DNA of 52,248 nucleotides, taken from positions 1-52,248 of the IMG/VR virus record IMGVR_UViG_3300009420_001906; one strand, given 5' to 3'. This stretch comes from a virus. This document shows positions 48,897-52,248 of the stretch, piece after piece (position 1 is the first letter of the stretch; each line of letters starts with the position of its first letter). A program made the position numbers and the translations under genes. The notes beneath the pieces were generated by a model. The model saw only the letters and a list, made by a program, of their open reading frames with translations, had not been told where the DNA came from and made no database searches.

Positions 48897-50111
48897 TTAG
48901 TATGTGCCACCATCAACGATTGCTTCAATATAAGCAAGATCGCCTGCAGCATATGTTACAGTTGTTCCTGGTTCAGCAGTAATACCGTCTACAAATACCC
49001 ATGCTTTATTAGCATTGTTTGTATCTCTGAATACTCCAGAATACTTCTGAGTTCCACCAACATCATATGTACCGTAAATACCAACGTCAACTGCATCTGT
49101 GTCAGTTGCAAGTTGGTTAGCAGCTAGTTTGATTAATGAATCATCTATTGAAACTGTAGTTGAGTTAATCTGTGTTGTGGTTCCAGCAACGTTTAAGTTA
49201 CCGCCAATGAACACATTCTGTGCAACACCAAGGCCTCCATCTACAACTAAAGCACCTGTGCCTGTTGAAGAAGAACCTGTTGTGTCGTTAATATTAACTT
49301 GGCCAGCTATTTCATTATTGGCTCCATTAAAAGAAGTGTTTCCAGCAACGGTTAGTAAACCGTCTGTATTAATATCACCAGCGGAGCTTATAACAGCGTT
49401 AACTGTTGAGTTGCCAACTGTGACATTGCCTTTAAATAATGATGTTGTTTCAACGGATAAAGTAGTACCTACATTAGCAAATCCTGAGAATGTAGTATTA
49501 CCTGTTAGTGTAGATAGTCCAGCAACTTCTAATGCGCCGTTTAAGTCTGAAAGGCCTGCAACTGTTAAAGTTCCATCTGTATCAATATTACCACCAGAAG
49601 AAATAGCAGCATTAACTGTTGAATTACCAACTGTAATTGCTCCATCAAATAATGATGTTGTTCCTACTCTTAACGATGTTCCAACTTCTACTGTAGAAGC
49701 TGTATTAATACTACCTGATACGTTTGCGAATCCTGATACTGTTGTATTACCAAATCCTACTACTTTACTTGTTGTAGCTCCTCTTCCAACGACTGTGTCG
49801 AGAGTAGAGGTTGAATTGATATTTATTACTGTTGAGTTACCAGCGACTACTGTATCTGTGCCACCAGTTACTAATATGCTATCGTTTGATAAAGTTGTGT
49901 TATCAACTGTAAGTGTGATGATACCATGCGTAGCGTTACCGCTCTGCGATGCGTTGTATTGATCTCCACTTAGAGTGAATGCAAACCCAGTTGAGTTCGC
50001 GGAATAGAGTTTCTTCGCCGTTACGTCAATGGCTAACTCGCCTTCAGTCAGCGCATTATTAGCCGGAGCTCCGGAACCTCTTCTTAGTTTAATTAAAGCT
50101 GATCTAGCCAT
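48897..50111 (-). CDS. Tail-fibre-like structural protein (LRRGS N-terminus)
   Basis: A 404-residue protein. The N-terminus ARSALIKLRRGSGAPANNAL and LTEGELAIDVTAKKLYSANS is a common virion-attachment motif in phage fibres. The middle has repeats of type TVGNSTVNAVISSAGDINTD and LTVAGNTSFNG. The C-terminal domain (NLNVAGTTTQINSTTVSIDD) is also found inside the 913-residue protein, and the protein ends in DGGTY like its neighbour at 50406. AGGGG is 9 nt before the ATG. Confidence 0.72.
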   Translation of the reverse strand: MARSALIKLRRGSGAPANNALTEGELAIDVTAKKLYSANSTGFAFTLSGDQYNASQSGNATHGIITLTVDNTTLSNDSILVTGGTDTVVAGNSTVININSTSTLDTVVGRGATTSKVVGFGNTTVSGFANVSGSINTASTVEVGTSLRVGTTSLFDGAITVGNSTVNAAISSGGNIDTDGTLTVAGLSDLNGALEVAGLSTLTGNTTFSGFANVGTTLSVETTSLFKGNVTVGNSTVNAVISSAGDINTDGLLTVAGNTSFNGANNEIAGQVNINDTTGSSSTGTGALVVDGGLGVAQNVFIGGNLNVAGTTTQINSTTVSIDDSLIKLAANQLATDTDAVDVGIYGTYDVGGTQKYSGVFRDTNNANKAWVFVDGITAEPGTTVTYAAGDLAYIEAIVDGGTY

Positions 50112-50112
50112 T

Positions 50113-50120
50113 TATTTATA
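50113..50120 (-). promoter_or_regulatory. TATAAATA box abutting a start codon
   Basis: An exact late consensus on the minus strand placed between the ribosome site and the ATG at 50111. A normal start site would fall about 4 nt inside the gene, so it cannot make a full mRNA for that gene. It may be a chance match. Confidence 0.3.
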
Positions 50121-50127
50121 CCCCTGT

Positions 50128-50388
50128 TTAATTCTTAATAAAAGGACTTGTCTTCCTCTTAATATCTTTTAATTTTAATGCTTTGTTTACGTCCATACTA
50201 TTTATATTACTCAGGTCGTCTAGCACCTCACGTAACACTGAAACTTCAGCTACAAGTTGCTGATTTTTTCCAGATAAGCTATTAATAATATTCTGTTGGT
50301 TAATCAGATATGTGCTTAGTACTTTTAGTTCTATATCACCTAGCTCGCTATTGAGTATCTTCTTTTCCCAAAACTTCCACTTACTCAT
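50128..50388 (-). CDS. Small coiled-coil protein
   Basis: An 86-residue helical protein (MSKWKFWEKKILNSELGDIE...) with a central coiled-coil stretch (INSLSGKNQQLVAEVSVLRE) and a basic C-terminus. It lies between two fibre-type genes and resembles the 60-residue protein at 48690 in kind, but not clearly in sequence. Function unknown. Confidence 0.6.
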   Translation of the reverse strand: MSKWKFWEKKILNSELGDIELKVLSTYLINQQNIINSLSGKNQQLVAEVSVLREVLDDLSNINSMDVNKALKLKDIKRKTSPFIKN

Positions 50389-50405
50389 AATTTATTCAAT
50401 CCTAT

Positions 50406-51155
50406 TTAATATGTACCACCATCTAAATCGCCGAAATCGACATCATTATTGGTGACTATCATTACCTGTCCATTGCTACCAGACTTAAATTCAATGGCTG
50501 TTGTATTGGATGTACCAAACAACGCGTTTGAAGTAAAGCTTGAGAGCCCTGTTCCACCATCTTTCACTTCCAGAGGGGCACTTAAACTAGTTATTGTTCC
50601 GTTAATTAGCTCTGAGTTGCTAATAGTCATTGCATTATAACCGGTCGTGCCATTATATTTAGCTCCCGAAAGAAAGATACTCTTACCTGCTACTACTTGA
50701 CTCGGTAAATTATCACCTATGAAGTGTAATGTGCCTGATTGATAGTCGAATGTCCATTCGTCACTAGAGCCTGATCCAGTTTCAAATATTTGTGTTCCAT
50801 TAGAAGCTGGGTCAGTTGATCCTGTTGTATCGACATATACCTTTAATTGATATGTAGATCCAAATGTAGGCGGCACCCAATTAAGTATACTGCTCTTCCA
50901 TGTTCTTCTAGCCGTAGATGTATTATCTTCTGTAGTCTGTAATTGATCCTTTATTATTAACACACCTGCATTTGCGGCAGGCTGAGTAGATGGTATGCTT
51001 GCTGCTTGTGACCATAAAGTAGAAGGCTTAATAATTAATTCAGTAACTATTGCTTCATTGGCCGCTTTTTTATTAGCGTTAGTATCAGACTTAGCTTTAC
51101 CAAACCCTACCTTCTTCCAGAGCAGGTCAATTTTTTGTGCATCTTGAATAGCCAT
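50406..51155 (-). CDS. Conserved virion structural protein (LLWKKVGFG family)
   Basis: A 249-residue protein. The start AIQDAQKIDLLWKKVGFGKA, then KSDTNANKKAANEAIVTELI and LWSQAASIPSTQPA, is characteristic of a virion protein family in marine T4-like phages. The centre is a beta domain (GSSDEWTFDYQSGTLHFIGD) that resembles fibre or baseplate carbohydrate-binding modules. It ends in DGGTY. The start overlaps the stop of the upstream gene by 1 nt. Confidence 0.75.
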   Translation of the reverse strand: MAIQDAQKIDLLWKKVGFGKAKSDTNANKKAANEAIVTELIIKPSTLWSQAASIPSTQPAANAGVLIIKDQLQTTEDNTSTARRTWKSSILNWVPPTFGSTYQLKVYVDTTGSTDPASNGTQIFETGSGSSDEWTFDYQSGTLHFIGDNLPSQVVAGKSIFLSGAKYNGTTGYNAMTISNSELINGTITSLSAPLEVKDGGTGLSSFTSNALFGTSNTTAIEFKSGSNGQVMIVTNNDVDFGDLDGGTY

Positions 51156-52248
51156 TATTCTACTTCCAATTTGGTTAAAGTTTGATTAGGGTGTAAACCT
51201 ACACTAACTAATATTTGATTATTGTATGCTCCAGATCCATTCTGATCACCGAGCGTTTGTTCGTATGCTATATTACTTATGGATGTATTAGCTGCAACTC
51301 TAGCTCCAAGGCCGCAACCATTTGATCCGTTACCATCAGCACTTGTATTTGCTCCTGGGGTTCCAGCACCACCATATGCTGTTGTACAATCTAACCATCC
51401 GTTTAATGTTGAAGCACTGTCTATTCCTGTTGCTGGTGCTGCGATATGTAATGAAGCAATACCTGTTGTTGAATTTAATCTAATATTAAAATTAGCCATC
51501 GCTGTTCTCTTAAATGCAAATCTAAGATATTGAACTCCAGTTCTTCCAGATGAAAGATTAGGTCCTACTGGTAAGTAACCTGTTGAATAATTAGTAACAT
51601 CATGTTTGAGAGTACCATATCTCTGTACGGCCTCATCTGTTCCTGCTACTGTCTGATTTCCTGTCCAAACATTAGACGCATAATAGTCTGTGCTTGAGCT
51701 AAATGTTGGTGTGCCATTTGTTGAGCTAAATGAATTTAATCTAACTCCGTTTGTGTCATACGTTGCTCCTAAAGAAGCTGAAACTGGAATTGCTGACTCA
51801 TTAACACCTGTTGATGTTCCATTGTGTGCTTGAATAATTGTATTACCATAGTTAACATATGATCCATTACCGTTTGTGTTTCTCATTCTCATCTGGAAGC
51901 CTTCTGCCTTTCGGCCGCCGCCATTAACACTCACTTGGAAAGTATCTATTGTTACATTTGCTCCGACACCTGTATTAGCTATCGGCACGCTAGATGCTAA
52001 GGTGCTTGAAGGCAATATTGTATATGATTTTGATTGTGTTCCAAATGCTGATCCTGAATCACCGTCTACGTCAGATCCTGATTGAATACTAAAAGGTGTT
52101 GAATCGTCTCTGTAGACCTGGCCTGCAACATTAGATACTTTAGCTCCAACAACATTAATAACACCGTCATTAGTATAATAAGGAACTCCAGAAACATAAG
52201 TTATTGTTCCAGCATTTGCTGTTACTGATGCTCCATTATGTGCTATGA
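51155..52248 (-). CDS. Virion structural protein, 5' end outside window
   Basis: The frame is open to the window edge. 364 codons are visible, with no start in view upstream of the TTG at 52015, so the gene is partial at its N-terminus. The visible protein is beta-rich with low charge: GASVTANAGTITYVSGVPYY near the edge, VNGGGRKAEGFQMRMRNTNG in the middle and LVSVGLHPNQTLTKLEVE-like strands at the end. Probably a fibre or baseplate protein; no family name is supported. Confidence 0.65.
   Translation of the reverse strand, partial: IAHNGASVTANAGTITYVSGVPYYTNDGVINVVGAKVSNVAGQVYRDDSTPFSIQSGSDVDGDSGSAFGTQSKSYTILPSSTLASSVPIANTGVGANVTIDTFQVSVNGGGRKAEGFQMRMRNTNGNGSYVNYGNTIIQAHNGTSTGVNESAIPVSASLGATYDTNGVRLNSFSSTNGTPTFSSSTDYYASNVWTGNQTVAGTDEAVQRYGTLKHDVTNYSTGYLPVGPNLSSGRTGVQYLRFAFKRTAMANFNIRLNSTTGIASLHIAAPATGIDSASTLNGWLDCTTAYGGAGTPGANTSADGNGSNGCGLGARVAANTSISNIAYEQTLGDQNGSGAYNNQILVSVGLHPNQTLTKLEVE

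Noticed and set aside
49099-49962. 287-codon plus-strand frame opposite the LRRGS fibre gene
   Set aside because: It mirrors a repetitive Val/Thr/Asn gene, which creates long open antisense frames. The minus-strand protein has a typical fibre start and a ribosome site.

Overview
This is one continuous stretch of an AT-rich T4-like myovirus genome of the marine type. Every supported gene is on the minus strand, so transcription runs from high to low coordinates. The T4 core is recognisable throughout: neck, terminase, tail, portal, scaffold and capsid genes (gp13-gp23), then uvsY, uvsW, gp55, gp47, gp46, and then the replication set gp45, gp44, gp62, regA, gp43, uvsX and gp41. The accessory genes (Hsp20, peptide deformylase, folE/queC/queD/queE, several 2OG-Fe(II) oxygenases, DUF3307) are typical of marine T4-like phages. 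No photosynthesis gene is present, so a heterotrophic marine bacterium is a plausible host. The ISC-type IscU hints at a host that uses the ISC pathway, but the host cannot be fixed from this window.

Layout from high to low coordinates. (1) 52248-44331: tail-fibre or other virion proteins rich in internal repeats; the first is cut by the window edge. (2) 44327-31296: gp13, 14, 15, 16, 17, 18, 19, 20, an acidic core protein, two small proteins, gp21, gp22 and gp23, followed by a clear intrinsic terminator. T4-type late boxes (NATAAATA) precede several of these genes. (3) 31171-28824: a small protein, an iscU-iscA pair with its own sigma70-like promoter and a hairpin leader, a tail-like protein, uvsY and a small protein. 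(4) 28827-22411: two sugar-nucleotide genes, uvsW, a hypothetical, the late sigma factor gp55, gp47 and gp46. (5) 22414-12735: peptide deformylase, then queE, a 2OG oxygenase, a phosphoribosyltransferase, DUF3307, queD, folE, a hypothetical, a DpdA-like transglycosylase, a formyltransferase, a P-loop kinase, queF, a hypothetical, queC, a class-II glutamine amidotransferase and two tandem dUTPase-fold genes. (6) 12735-1: a glycosyltransferase-like gene, gp45, peroxiredoxin, gp44, small genes, gp62, regA, an SGNH-like protein, two oxygenase-like proteins, Hsp20, two small genes, gp43, a hypothetical, uvsX, an oxygenase and the N-terminus of gp41.

The most exciting system is the 7-deazaguanine cluster. 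FolE, QueD, QueE and QueC make preQ0. QueF, with its NADPH motif and catalytic Cys intact, reduces it to preQ1. A TGT-like enzyme (DpdA) would put the base into phage DNA. A formyltransferase overlapping the dpdA end could then make the formylated form (fdPreQ1, a modification described from other phages). The 2OG oxygenase, kinase, PRTase and amidotransferase interleaved with these genes are candidate further tailoring enzymes.

Other notable points: an in-frame TAA near the start of the essential neck gene 13; a possible pseudoknot over the queE ribosome-binding site; a promoter-hairpin-U-run leader on iscU; a family of sigma70-like promoters all with 17-bp spacing; and a peroxiredoxin gene between the clamp loader and the clamp.
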